Made by a program: the position numbers and the translations under genes
From: Kingdonia uniflora
Taxonomy: Eukaryota; Streptophyta; Magnoliopsida; Ranunculales; Circaeasteraceae
Direction: 5' to 3'
NCBI GenBank assembly: GCA_014058105.1
Contig: JACGCM010000779.1
Coordinates: forward strand, 1,674,001 to 1,738,000
DNA length: 64,000 nt
The notes under the pieces: generated by a model
Told to the model about the DNA's origin: nothing
The model's input: only the letters and a program-made list of their open reading frames with translations
The model's database searches: none
Shown: positions 12,701 through 23,066 of the stretch, in pieces
Layout: every line of letters starts with the position of its first letter
How positions within the stretch are numbered: position 1 is the first letter of the stretch

Positions 12701-13345
12701 TCAGATCGAAGAAACGAGGCCGAGTTACGCTCGCACAAAAATATGCCGTACCATTAGCACGATAATTCTTCACCCCATAGAATTGCAGAACATCCTCAGG
12801 GGATATCCTCCTCACTTTCCCCTCATTCTCCCACTTCTCATTCAGATGATCCCAAATATTTATTACCTCCCACATGTTCCCATTCAATTGAACAGGACAT
12901 GCCCCAATTGTATTCATGATTCCCTTTGCCAAATTGGTCAAATGAAGACTTAACCCGTACTCTAATTGAGGCAGGTAACACAAAAAAACTTCCTCAAGGT
13001 TACTCTGAACACCTCCATCAAAGTATTCTAATAAGATCGATTCATCTATACCCCTATCTCATTTTTCCACTTCTAAATCGCCCAACAGATAAAAATACTC
13101 TTCCCCCGCCGCTACTGTACAACCCCTAAAGTGCCTACCGGTATACTTTGCACAATTACCCCATGTCTCTCCTATAGTTGCCTTGGCCTTTAAAAATTCT
13201 CTAAAGGGATCCGAACCAAGAGGATAGGATATCAATTGACCAAGAAAACCAAGAAATTGTTTCAATCCTACTTCAACCTCACCATCATACCACATCGTCC
13301 GACCGGAGGTCGACACCTCGTTAACAGGTAAACAATCCATATCAA
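9730..13345 (-). pseudogene. Element A large antisense gene (coiled-coil, PF04195-like N-terminus)
   Basis: Read right to left. The start ATG near 13344 aligns with those of B and E (ATG-two codons-...-GTTAAYGAG). The N-terminal domain has FLKAKATIGETWGNC, GEEYFYLL, SLHLTNLAKGIMNTIGACP, EDVLQFYGVKNY and RPRFFDLNSADRTWNDN. This resembles the Pfam family called putative gypsy-type transposon. A long coiled coil of K/E/L-rich segments follows. The C-terminal block has FVEEVKRLELERD, then GCVCGVN and LGPRPADLIEQGR. Putative introns (minus strand) are 12592-12508, 12062-11988 (donor GT changed to AT), 11554-11462 and 11359-11053. Frame breaks exist, so this copy is probably dead. Function unknown. 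Confidence 0.75.
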
Positions 13346-13589
13346 CAGCAATTTCCATAGGCAAAGTTTTGACCTACACAACTGCCTTTCACGCTCACCC
13401 CACATACAGGTTCAGGTATCTACCATTACTTCGTATAAATTGATCATATACGTTCAACATATATCTTTAATTTATTATGTGTATATATACTATACAGATA
13501 TTACCATAAATAGTTGATGTTAAAATTTACTTCAAAATAAAAAAATGATTACAATTTGCGCAAACACATATATATCCCATACGTCTCTA

Positions 13590-13993
13590 CTATCCTTCAG
13601 AATCTGAGTAGGAATCCGCAGTGGCGCCTAGCCCCCCCTCACAACACTGCTGTATAGCCACCTATGTGATCCAGTATCTATCACTCTCCTCGACCGTTGA
13701 TCACCCTTAGACAACACCTTATCAAATCCCCTAAATTTTTTTATCGTCTCTAACTCTGTGCTGTCCAAATTCAGAAGTTGAAAACGCTTGAATGATGAGG
13801 ATGAAGCACTATTTATCCTTTCTCTCTCTAGAGGCTCAAAGTTATTGTGCCTCTCACGACCCGTCATCGGTTTTGGAGCCGAGGCATCCTTTCGACTATC
13901 CGTATCAGGCATCTTGTACCTTTTCGATAAAGCAAACTTTCCCTCATTACCCCTCCCTTCATATTTTAACATATTCTTCTCTCCTATTTCCAT
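13590..13993 (-). pseudogene. Element A antisense exon-like ORF (SSSFK block)
   Basis: An open frame of 121 codons, Lys/Arg/Ser-rich, including DASAPKP, then SASSSSFKRF and RRVIDTGSHRWL. Element B has the same string of blocks in the same place (20410-20840), so it is under or was under coding constraint, unlike a chance ORF. It lies just upstream of the large antisense gene and may be its 5' exon(s); element E has an intron-like GTAAGT after the corresponding stretch. No known domain recognised. 13346-13589 shows no coding signal. Confidence 0.5.
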
Positions 13994-14256
13994 ATCTTTT
14001 TCTCACCTTCCTATACTCATGATGATTCACACTACACGTTATCAAATTTCCCAGCTTTACATGCAAAACAAAACTAGAAGCTTCTGCATTTCTTCATTTT
14101 TGTATCATACTTATAGTCAAAGTGACGTTATTTTCAAAGCTAACAAAATTTTCAAAATTATTCAAAATATTTTTCACAATAGTTTTCAAATGGCATTTGC
14201 AACTGTTGAGGATCCCATTAATTTGCATCATTTTCTGTTCACATTAAACAAACTTA

Positions 14257-14679
14257 TTTTTGTAAACGCATTTTTACAACATCACATCTGAAATAAACTC
14301 AATAACTTGGAATACCACATCTGATCATGTCACCACTCAATCAGCCATCTTCAAATTCGATCTCGACCTCAACAATCAATTTAACCATTTCTTCTTGAGC
14401 TACAGGGTCCAACACCAACACACGAAAACATACCTCAGTAAAATATCGAGAATACTTACATTCCCTACTCCTTATATCTAATCTTTCGAGCTAACACTCT
14501 CTCACTGGTAACTCAGTATCATAGCCAAACTCATCAAAAATCCTCTCCCGGACTTCAGCTATCTTTATAGCTAGTCGCCCTTCTGCGGCATGATAAATCT
14601 TTTGAGATCAAGTCTGTACCATCCTAACCTCTTTTCCACCTTCACAATTTTCCTTCCGCTTTTTATACGACTTTGACAT
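14257..14679 (-). pseudogene. Element A small antisense ORF with decayed CGxxGH motif
   Basis: From ATG at 14679 the frame reads a basic start (MSKSYKKRKEN) and then, after stops, HAAEGRLAIKIAEVRERIF, FGYDTELP and a C-terminal RCGIPSY...YFRC. Elements B and E end with GCGFLGHQGCFRC and ACGVEGHTGCFKC at the same place, so A has lost the His and one Cys. The likely role in intact copies is a small zinc-binding protein, an inference from the motif only. Confidence 0.55.
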
Positions 14680-15712
14680 GCTTTCCCCTCAAAAAGTGAT
14701 TTTTATCTTTTATCTCGCAATAAAAACCCAAGTATCTTGAGAAAAATATTTGAACTTATCTCTACTTTTGAGCTTGTCCGTTATATTACTTTCTAGGTCG
14801 AGCATATTCTGTCTAGATTTATTATTCCACCGAATTCTATTAAATCAAATTTTTACAGTGCTAAAATCTTAAAAATTTTGCCTCCAACATTTTACCGCAC
14901 ACTACAGGCTCTACTTATTTCATAACATAAATTCTTCCACGGATTTCTCTTTGGTCGAGTAAGGAAAAACAATACTTGCATATTCGTACATTCTTCTAAC
15001 ATTTAAGCTAAATTTCTACATTATCTATATTTACAACAACGCAAGAGGTCGAATGTTAAATATTATTCATATCAGCAACTGTTACACATGTTTTTACAGA
15101 TAACAAGTCTTTCAATAATCAATCTAAGGTACAATGCCAGTACATAAATCTGATCAACACAACCTTCAGGTACTTTACAGATAACAAGTCTTTCTAATAC
15201 TTTTTAAGTAACAGGTCGTTCAAGTATTCTGGCACTTCAAGTCCTTCAGCTCTTCCCGCTTTAGTTATTTTTCACCCTCATACAAAGAAGATATTGGAAA
15301 TAACAAAAAGCTTCCCTCGGATGAGTCAGGCCAAAGTCTAGTCAAACTTCAAATGGAAACTATGCAAGAAGTATAGTCAGTGCTGGCCTCTACTGAGCAA
15401 ACTGAAGGTCTTCTGAAGGCAAAATAGTGATGGACATGCAGAAGTAGGTAACGAATGTTCACCCCCTTCATCCACCACCATCACTTCCTCCTGTGAAACC
15501 TCCACCACCAAAGAGCTGGTAGAGATAAAGAGGACCCAACCCCACAAAATGAAGGTCTTCAGAGTGCCAAAACATGAAAGAAATGTGTCAAGAGACTCCC
15601 ACTTCTAATCCTCCTCCTCCACTGCCATCGCCACCTCTCCTATAACCACCACCACCGAAGAGTTGGTAGAGATGAAGAAGGCCAACCTCAGAATCCATGG
15701 CGATACAAGAGA
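14680..15712 (-). other. Non-coding antisense spacer with short repeats
   Basis: No open frame of note. Between about 15090 and 15240 the phrase TTTACAGATAACAAGTCTTT recurs; its reverse complement recurs in element B at 19134-19230, so the cluster is an element feature. A proline-codon-rich (CCT/CCA) patch near 15600-15660 is also shared with B and marks the point where B is truncated. Confidence 0.5.
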
Positions 15713-16048
15713 TCAACATAACTTCCCTGTAGTTACGCCTACCCCTGGATATGAATCCTGAACATTTTCCTCCACCAAGGCATGGAGACAAGCCCAACGT
15801 TTCTTGCCTGTCAGGACAAACACATGAAACTTCCACTTACAGTAAAATACCTCCTCAGCTTCAACTGGTTCCTCTTCTACCATACCTTGATAAATCAGAG
15901 GAGCATGAGCAGGAATAGGCAACTCCAGGGATTGGTCACCAAAGTACTTTAACTTTAACCTCTGCGTTTTAGTCGCTATCCTTTCTTCAAGGACCATCCT
16001 CTGAGTCTTCACCATTTCTTTGTAAAATTTAAAGAGTTGCGCACGCAT
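15713..16048 (-). CDS. Element A LTR-proximal antisense ORF
   Basis: 111 codons. The N-terminal part, EEMV-type charged helix followed by LKLKYFGDQSLELPIP (residues about 34-50), is shared with E (IRYFGYQS at 40116), F and G (QKFFGDQGLNVVMPD). All four copies lie in antisense 220-320 bp from the 3' LTR and follow a TATA box. The C-terminal half shows no match to the others and may be out of frame or intronic. Function unknown; no domain recognised. The first Met is only 29 bp from the TATA box, so a downstream Met (residue 12 or 18) is a likelier start. Confidence 0.55.
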   Translation of the reverse strand: MRAQLFKFYKEMVKTQRMVLEERIATKTQRLKLKYFGDQSLELPIPAHAPLIYQGMVEEEPVEAEEVFYCKWKFHVFVLTGKKRWACLHALVEENVQDSYPGVGVTTGKLC

Positions 16049-16076
16049 TCACTACTTCAAAAATTTACTACAGGTA

Positions 16077-16087
16077 CTATTTATATA
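16077..16087 (-). promoter_or_regulatory. Antisense TATA box of element A
   Basis: The minus strand reads TATATAAATAG about 30 bp upstream of the LTR-proximal antisense ORF. Equivalent TATAAATA boxes occur in E, F and G at the corresponding place. Confidence 0.6.
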
Positions 16088-16346
16088 ACCCTATATTTAT
16101 TGTGTAGGAACGTATTCCCAAGCATCATCATTTATTATGGACATGACTATTCAATCATAAATGTCACATACATCAGCATCCACATCATCATTTAATACCC
16201 ATCACTTCCCAATATCGCGTAACTGCCATACCGTCAGCACCATCATTACTACATTTCAAATTTCAAAAATTTCAACCCTAATACCCATTATACTCAGATT
16301 CCTTCTCAACCAAAGAAACTCGTGACTTCAGTTGCGTGGTGGTGAT

Positions 16347-16955
16347 TGTAGGGACCTATCCCTTGATCTCATCTAAATCGAGTTATCGCTAGTTAAAATT
16401 ACCCCCATCTCAGGCTCACGCATTTTTAGCATAACTTCTTCACTCCATATTTCAACCTACCCCACGAAATAGCGAAGAACATGGGTCGAGCTTAAATCAG
16501 AAAACCTGAACGAGTCAAATATATCTGTCTCTCGCAAACTCGTTAGTTACTCAGTCAACCACCACTAACCACATTGTTCGGAAAATGTGCACCAACACGA
16601 TGAAGAGCTGCGGAGAAGGCCTTTATAAAGAAAAAGTTCGAGAAGAGATAGGAGAAGAAAAATTTCATAAGAAATCAATTGTCAAGATTCTCAAACTATT
16701 CAAGCTTCTTAGTTACAAGATTCAAGCATTTCTAAACTTAGAGATCACTTGTAATAAGATACCTACTTTGATCATTAAAAATTCTTTTACCCAAAATCCT
16801 CTACTCGAGGTCACGGTTTTTTACCTATTCAGAGGTTTTCTAAACTAAAATCTACCTGAATCATTTTCTTATTTATCATTAGAATATTATTACAGGTTCA
16901 TTGGTGTGATAGAAAATTTCAAGACATTCCGAGCTTATGAAATTTGGCCATCACA
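16347..16955 (+). repeat. 3' LTR of element A
   Basis: Begins TGTAGGGACC after a GGTGGTGAT purine-rich tract, ends GGCCATCACA, and is followed directly by the target duplication ATATT. Confidence 0.93.
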
Positions 16956-16960
16956 ATATT

Positions 16961-17145
16961 AATCTTCGTGATCATAGCCACCAAGGGCTCTTCGATAACA
17001 TTAGCATGAGCAATAGGTCTGTAGTTCTGGAAGTTCCCAGATATGTGTCCAAGATTCTTACAAGTGAAGCACACAATAAGAGTTATTATATTATTTGGTG
17101 GGGCTTGTTGATTCGTTCCCTTATTATGATCCAGGAGGATCTAAA
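16961..17145 (-). pseudogene. Copia gag zinc knuckle, second half of the split copia relic
   Basis: The minus strand reads an Asn/Pro-rich linker and then CFTCKNLGHISGNF, a copia gag zinc knuckle (CX2CX4HX4 with the last Cys lost). It runs straight up to the ATATT duplication, and the protease of the same element begins on the other side of element A. Confidence 0.75.
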
Positions 17146-17149
17146 CATT

Positions 17150-17720
17150 AAAACCCTTCCAAAGATACCAAGTCATTCGAACGAGCCTTGGAGTCGTTCG
17201 AACGAGAAGAAGGAAAGTCAAGAAAAAGGTTCTGTTGATGATTCAAGAAAAAATTGCCCAGTTCGTTTCAACGAGCCTTAGAGCCATTCAAACGAGTCAA
17301 AGACTAGAAGAAGGATTTTAGCTACCTTGATTTTTAGGCAAAATTGCCTAGATCATTCGAATGAGCCTTATACTCGTTCAAACGAGATGAAGACCAGAAG
17401 AAGGATTTTAGCTGCCTCAATTTCTAGGCCAAATCAAGGAAGTCGTTTGAACGACTATTATGATTACTTCTAATTTAGGATATTTTAGGGATAATTTAAT
17501 TCTATATTATGACTAGGAAACTTGTAACCTTCAAAAGAGGGCAAGGCTAAACAATATGAAAAATCTAAGTGGTAATTTGAGAACTTAGGGTTTTGAAAGA
17601 GTTATTCATTGTAATCAAATCAATTGAGCAATAAAAGTTCTTCTTGGCAAGTTTAACCCACCAAATCTTGTGTCCTTTGTTAATTCTTTGCTTAAGGTTA
17701 TCTCTAATTCGATTTTGGAT
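17150..17720 (+). repeat. LTR of chromovirus-like fragment D
   Basis: It is placed by the PBS just downstream and by an AATAAA-like polyadenylation context (GAGCAATAAAAG near 17632). The left end is not sharp: it lies where the copia gag coding stops. The U3 part contains the 90-bp repeat listed separately. Confidence 0.5.
17172..17454 (+). repeat. 90-bp tandem repeat with palindrome pairs
   Basis: Degenerate TCGTTCGAACGA palindromes sit at 17172/17193, 17263/17284, 17353/17374 and 17443. Pairs are 21 bp apart and the pairs recur every 90-91 bp, with AGAAGAAGGATTTTAGCT between them. Confidence 0.85.
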
Positions 17721-17724
17721 TAAG

Positions 17725-17736
17725 TGGTATCAAATT
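17725..17736 (+). promoter_or_regulatory. Primer-binding site of fragment D
   Basis: TGGTATCAAATT, matching the first nine bases of the initiator-Met tRNA site TGGTATCAGAGC. Confidence 0.6.
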
Positions 17737-17872
17737 TTAGAGTTACAATTCTCAGGTAGTTATTGGTTTAGGGTCTCTACACGTGACCGACTCAAGCAAG
17801 CAAAAGAGATACTTGTGAGTCTGGTAAAAATTCATTGGAAACCTAATTCGAAGAATAAGGTAAATACAGAGA

Positions 17873-18798
17873 TGAGCGATTCAGAAGATTAACTCACGAA
17901 GCTTGAAACTAACATTTATAACCTAACTACTACTCTATGAGATTAGTAGAATAGTTAGCTCCTGTGAACCTCGCTAAAGTATATCCACTTTGACGAACTG
18001 ACAAGAGCACAAGAAGAAGAAATGAGTTACGGAGGAGGAAAAAGACGAGGGTAACAAGGAGGAAGATTAAAAATCTAGTGATATGGAATTCGTGGAAGAA
18101 AAATTAGTTATTGGTGAGTCTATGAATCTTTTACTGATTGCCCACGCTTTAGTTTCATAACCAAGCTTTAGTTTTAGACGTCGATGTGGACGAGTATAAG
18201 TTATTCATAAAGTACACGAGTGGCTTGTCGTAGTCTATTAAAAAGGAGTTAAAGCACCTTAATATGGTGCATATCAAAGATGCTATTGGGAGGCGATTGT
18301 CATTGAAGGCAAGTACTTGAAATGTGATAAGAAAGATGACAAGCACAAGGCGGGGTCAAAGTCTGGTTAGAAGAATAAGCATAAGGGAGAGTCCAAGGGG
18401 AATTATTGCAGTCATTATAAGGTGAGTAGGCATAACTTAAATAAATGTTGGAAACTTCACCCAGAGCTTAGGCCAAAGGAGGTGAAGAGTAAGAGGGAGA
18501 AACATACATTACCCATAATTGTTTTTGACCTTTCGGATTTAGATAAACCGAATCATAAGCTTACTATTATGTTTATGAAGATTATGGCTTTCGAGGAGGT
18601 GAGTCAGGATGAACTTTATCATGTTAGTATTTAGATTAAACAGAGCTTAGTAGAGTCCTTTATTGATGCAAGTAATCAGAAGAACTTGATTTATGAGGTA
18701 TTGGTGAAGATTATGGGTTTTCATACTATGGTTCATTCTAAGTTATATGGTTTGGGGTGGATTGAGAAAGACGCAGAGTTTAAAATCATAAACTGAAG
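17873..18798 (+). pseudogene. Fragment D gag and protease (Ty3/gypsy, chromovirus-like)
   Basis: Gag remnants include EYKLFIKYTSGL and IKKELKHLNMVHIKDA near 18190-18280, and a knuckle-like YCSHYKVSRHNLNKCWKLHP at about 18408-18466. A protease region follows: VKIMAFEEVS-like linker, then SLVESFIDASNQKNLIYE and KLYGLGWI near 18640-18765. The protease active site expected as D-x-G-S is DASN here. The coding stops abruptly at about 18798, where element B begins, so RT and the rest are missing. A phrase ATGGTTTGGGGTGG occurs on both sides of the junction (18747 and 18801). Confidence 0.65.
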
Positions 18799-18810
18799 GT
18801 ATGGTTTGGG

Positions 18811-19718
18811 GTGGAAGTCTGTGGAGGTGGTGGTTATAGAGAAAGCGACGGTGGCAGTGGAGAAGGGAGACAGAGAATGAAAGTCTGCTTCTGTACTTCT
18901 ATCATTTCTCAGATCTAAGAAGACATTCTATTTGAAGAGTTGGTTCAAGCACTGAGTATTTTACTTTTATATCAAGACTACCTCCAAATCTAGTTTTTGG
19001 TTAGAGTAAGATGGTATGAAGGGAGAAGGACTGATGATGACTTCCAATGCCTGCTTTACATCAATGGTTTTTTTGAGTAAAACATCATTGAATTCAGATG
19101 AACTGAAGGATTTAATGGTTCACAGTGCCTAAAAGACTTGTTATCTGTAAAGTACTTAAAAAACTTGCTATTTGTAAAGTACTTGATTTTGGAGTACTTG
19201 AAAGACTTGTTATCTTTAAAGTACCTGTAATATATTCAAGCTTAATAAAATTTGTTATCCGAACTCTGCGTTGATATATGTATAAAATATCTCTTGAAAT
19301 CGAGCTATTATAGGATTTATAAGATAGAAGATGAAATATTATGTAGAGATTTAGAACTTTTTAATCTTTTTATAATAATCGAGCTGTAGAAAAATATGTC
19401 TTGTAACATGAAATATGTGTAAGGAATTATGTTTGACCTAGGTGGCTGAAATATATTGAGTGAGAGAGAAAACTGTAAAAGCTTTAGGAAGGGGATTTCG
19501 AGATCAAAGAGGTCATTTTGAAAAATTAGATTTGGAAAGAGAAAACTCGATATGGAATAGGTTGAAATGATAGAGGTCGATAGGGAGAGATATATTCAAA
19601 TAACCTTTCTCAAGATACTAGGGCTTTCTATTATGAAAGAACAGGATAATATTATGAAATGTGGGGGATCTGCAGATATAGGGAGAAATGAATTTTAAAT
19701 AGGTGGTAGCGAATAGAA
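18811..19718 (+). other. Antisense spacer of element B with short repeats
   Basis: Corresponds to 14680-15660 of element A. It contains three copies of a phrase close to GACTTGTTATCTGTAAAGTA at 19134, 19162 and 19204. No coding stretch recognised. Confidence 0.5.
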
Positions 19719-20072
19719 ATGGTGTGAACTCAATCTGAGAGAATTCGTTATGCTGCTGAAGGGCGGTTGGCAATAAAGATAGCTGAAGTGCGGTTGCATA
19801 TTTTTGGCTTGTTAGACTATGATGTTAAACTGCAAGTATGGGAGTGTCAATTTGATGGTTTAGATTGGATCGGTAGGGAACGTGAGTACGAACGTCACTT
19901 CTATGAGGATCTATTTCAGGAAGTGTTGGTTGAACCTACAACTTGAAATGTTATTGTGAGATTGATTGCTAAAGAAGAGATCGAATTGGAAAATGCGAGT
20001 ATTACTAAAGGCGAACTGATCGGATGTGGTTTCCTAGGACATCAGGGATGTTTTAGGTGTAATTATATGTGA
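19719..20072 (+). pseudogene. Element B small antisense ORF with CGxxGHxGCFxC motif
   Basis: The frame carries YAAEGRLAIKIAEVR (also in A; E has LRLALKIDEIRE), GLLDYDVKLQVW, an acidic middle part, and the C-terminal GCGFLGHQGCFRCNYM before TGA. A TGA three codons after the first ATG and another in the middle suggest decay. The C-x5-H-x2-C-x2-C spacing could bind zinc. Function unknown. Confidence 0.6.
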
Positions 20073-20409
20073 GGAAATGAATTGGGATGAGAGTGTAATG
20101 ATAATAAAGTGAATGTATATAGGGGTGGCATGAGTATATGTAATTATATTCGCTTGAATAATTGCTAAAGAAATGAAATGAGAATGAAGTTTGAGTTTGT
20201 CCTCTATTATTGCGAATGCTGTTTGTGACTATTGTAAAAAATGAATTTGAATATTTTCTTTTTGAAATTTTAAGAGCTTTGGAAGTAACGTCTTTACTTC
20301 TATAAGTAGAAGTAGAAAAAGAAAAAGAAAAAGCAGGTAGCTTTTGATTTTGTCTCTTGTGCAAATGGCAGGGAAAGCTTAACTGTGTTTAAGTGTTGAT
20401 TCATCATGA

Positions 20410-20840
20410 GTGTGGGGAGGTCAGAGGGATAATTTGAAAAGAGAGATGAAAATAGATTAAAATATAGGGCAAAAGGGAATGGTGGAAAAGCGTTTTCACC
20501 GAGAAGGTGCAAAACATCTGACATTAATTGTGGAGGGGATGCCTCGGTTCCAAAACCGAAGATGGCTTGTACGAGGCCTAATAACTGGCGGTAGTTAGAA
20601 AGAAAAAATATAAGGAATGCTCCATCTTCGTCATTCAAAGGTTTCTCAACTTCTGACAACTTGAAGAACAGTAAGAAAGGAAAGAGGAAAAATCACAAAG
20701 ATTTTCGTGAGAAATTAATTAAGAATGATCAATAGTCAAAGGGAGAAAGAGTTGCAGAGACTGAGTCACGAAGGTGGTTATGCAGCAATGCTGTGATGGA
20801 AGGATTTGGTATTGCGTCAGATTCACACTTCGACATAAAT
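20410..20840 (+). pseudogene. Element B antisense exon-like ORF (SSSFK block)
   Basis: Shares DINCGGDASVPKP, NAPSSSFKGF and SRRWLCSNAV with element A (13590-13993). It has at least two stops. It lies between the zinc-motif ORF and the large antisense gene. From 20841 to 21096 no coding signal is seen. Confidence 0.5.
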
Positions 20841-21850
20841 GGTTGGTAGAGGATTTGTGATATTTTAAATATATTGCTTTTGAAAATCATTTTTTGTGGT
20901 AGGAAGATCTAAAAATTAGCATTGACAACAATCTATATAAACTTGTTTGATATATTTGTAAACATGATACATTAAAGATAATGTTTGTGGGTAATTGATG
21001 TATAAATGATAATAATGGATAGCAGAACCTGTATGTAGGTCGAACGTGAAGAGTGTTGTGTAGGATCAAATCCTCATATGTAGATTTGTAGTTGATATGG
21101 AGACTTCAACTGTTAATGAGGCGTCGACCTGTGGTCGATCGGCGGAGTTTGAGACTATAATTTTCGATAGGGAGGAAGAAGTAGGGATTATTCAATTTCT
21201 AAATTTCCCTGGAAAGTTGGTATCCTATCCATCGAATTTTGATGTTTTCTGTGAGTTTTGTAAAGCCAAGGCTACTATTGAGGTTATTGTGTTGAACATG
21301 CAGGTAGGCATTTTAGGAGTTCCATTGTAGCAACTGGAGAGGAACACTTTTTTCTGTTGGCTGATTTAGAGAAGGAGAAATGAGATAGGGGTTTAGACGA
21401 ATCGATCTCCATGGAGTACTTTGATGGAAACATATAGAGCGACCTGACAAGGTTTTTTTTTGTGCTTCCTATCTTAGTTGTAGTACGGGTTGAGTCTTTC
21501 CCTTAGCAATTTGGTGAAAGGGATTATGAACATCATCGGGGCATATCCCATTTAGTTGAACGGGAACATGTAGGAGGTAATAAACGTTTATAAATTTCTG
21601 AATAAGTTGTTGGGGGAGGGTGAGATTGGGAGGAGGATATCTCCTGAGGATGTCTTGCAGTTTTATGGGGTAAAAAACTTTTTTACAAGTGGAGGGGCAT
21701 ATTTTTTTGCGAGTTCGACTCGGCCTCGCTTCTTCGATCTGAACTTAGTAGGTCGAACGTGGAATGATAATATGATATGGGTAAAGGGTGATTGCCTTCA
21801 TAGAGATGATGAAGAACCCATGGAACTTTTGTGCAGAACTATAAAACAAA

Positions 21851-21935
21851 GTAAGTATAACAATGTACAATATTTAAGATTGATATTTTGAAATTGTATA
21901 TTGCTCTACTGATGAAATGTGTTGTTGATTGACAG
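21851..21935 (+). other. Putative intron I of the element B antisense gene
   Basis: GTAAGTATAA ... GATTGACAG, 85 nt, AT-rich. Joins ...RTIKQ to a SRKES-type block (SKMTRKES). Same position as A (85 nt) and E (93 nt). Confidence 0.65.
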
Positions 21936-22439
21936 GTCCTCACTCAAAGATGACGAGGAAGGAGTCTCTGTTGGATATTGTTGCTCAGGAAGGGACCGAA
22001 CTCGAGGCTATGCTAAAAAAACTCAGCATTAGCAAAAAGAAACTTGCTAATAGCCAGTCTGAGAAAGTTCAAAAGTCTAAAAAAATGCGGCTAATGACCG
22101 GCGCTGAGGGCAACAAGAAGATGGGAATTGATGGGGAGAGGCGAGTAAACTTGCCCAAGGCCTCTGGAGTGGACTTCGTGGGTGTGTCGGAGTCTACTAC
22201 GTCGGGCAAGTTTGTTTGGGCATTTCCAAAGAAAAATATGCTGAAGAGTGGTTCGACCTCTAGAACTATAGGAAGTGGTGAGGTTGAAGGAAGGGAAAAA
22301 TAGAGGAGGGTTGAGCCTTCTGAACTGATAGGGGCAAAGGCCACAGAGGATCAGCCTGTTATAGATGATGAGCTGAAAAAGGTTGAGGAGCGGGGCGAGG
22401 CTTGCAGCTCTTAATGAGGAGGAGGTGATAAGAAAAATG

Positions 22440-22518
22440 GTAAGTTTATTTGCTTGAATATGTGATTTTAAATGTTGATTCAAGCTAACAGTGAGGTTGA
22501 TATCTGTTTGATTTGTAG
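22440..22518 (+). other. Putative intron II of the element B antisense gene
   Basis: GTAAGTTTAT ... ATTTGTAG, 79 nt. The equivalent in A has its donor changed from GT to AT; that in E is 43699-43763. Confidence 0.6.
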
Positions 22519-22947
22519 GCGGCTCATTTGATGAAGGGGATATGCCTTAGAGTCGAGGAGGAGAAAGATGAGTTGAAGAAGGCGAAAGTTGAGCTCGAGA
22601 AGAAGGTAGCTTGACTGAAAGCTGACTTGGTTAAGGAGAGCAAGCGGCTGGAGGTCCTGAAGGCTTCTCAGGAGGTAGAGATTAATGATCTATCAACAGA
22701 AGCGAGAAGGAATATGGAAAAGGTGGTAATTCAGCGCGATAGACTCGGGCGCCACCTTATAACAAAGGGGTATTCCGAAGATGAGGTGAATGCCATCATG
22801 GTGGGCACCTATGTTGAAGAGGAGGAATATGATGAGGCAAAAGATGTTGTTATTGGAGTTGTGGATGGGTTGGATGGTGTCTCTCCCCAAACGGTGCGAG
22901 ACAACCATAGGGATGACAATGAGCATCCACAGGAAGGAAACGAGAAG

Positions 22948-23066
22948 GTAGAGTAGAATGCTGACTCTGTGATTGTATTAATGGTTTGGAATGTTGTAAT
23001 TTGATGGAATATTGTTTGTTGGATAGAATTCTGTAGGCTAATATGTTCTTGTAAACCTTGTTCTAG
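22948..23066 (+). other. Putative intron III of the element B antisense gene
   Basis: GTAGAGTAGA ... TTGTTCTAG, 119 nt, with stops in all frames and a T-rich 3' half. Equivalent gaps are 11554-11462 in A and 44185-44296 in E. Confidence 0.6.

Larger units (their letters stand above)
2497..16960 (+). mobile_element. Tat element A, complete LTR retrotransposon with TSD
   Basis: The element runs from 2502 to 16955 and is flanked by identical ATATT duplications. It has two 604-609 bp LTRs beginning TGTAGGGACC and ending TCACA, a PBS, gag, protease, RT, RNase H, archaeal-type RNase H and integrase on the + strand, then a tandem-repeat spacer and several ORFs on the opposite strand. Dual RNase H plus antisense ORFs is typical of the Tat lineage (Retand/Ogre relatives). 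By eye the first 200 bp of the LTRs differ at very roughly one base in eight, so the insertion is old. It interrupts a copia relic: zinc-knuckle codons on one side and the protease on the other rejoin when it is removed. Confidence 0.93.

Noticed and set aside
13788..14291. Open frame of 167 codons on the + strand
   Set aside because: It overlaps antisense coding of element A on the other strand, has no recognisable domain and low-complexity Phe/Ile/Tyr content; taken as a shadow.
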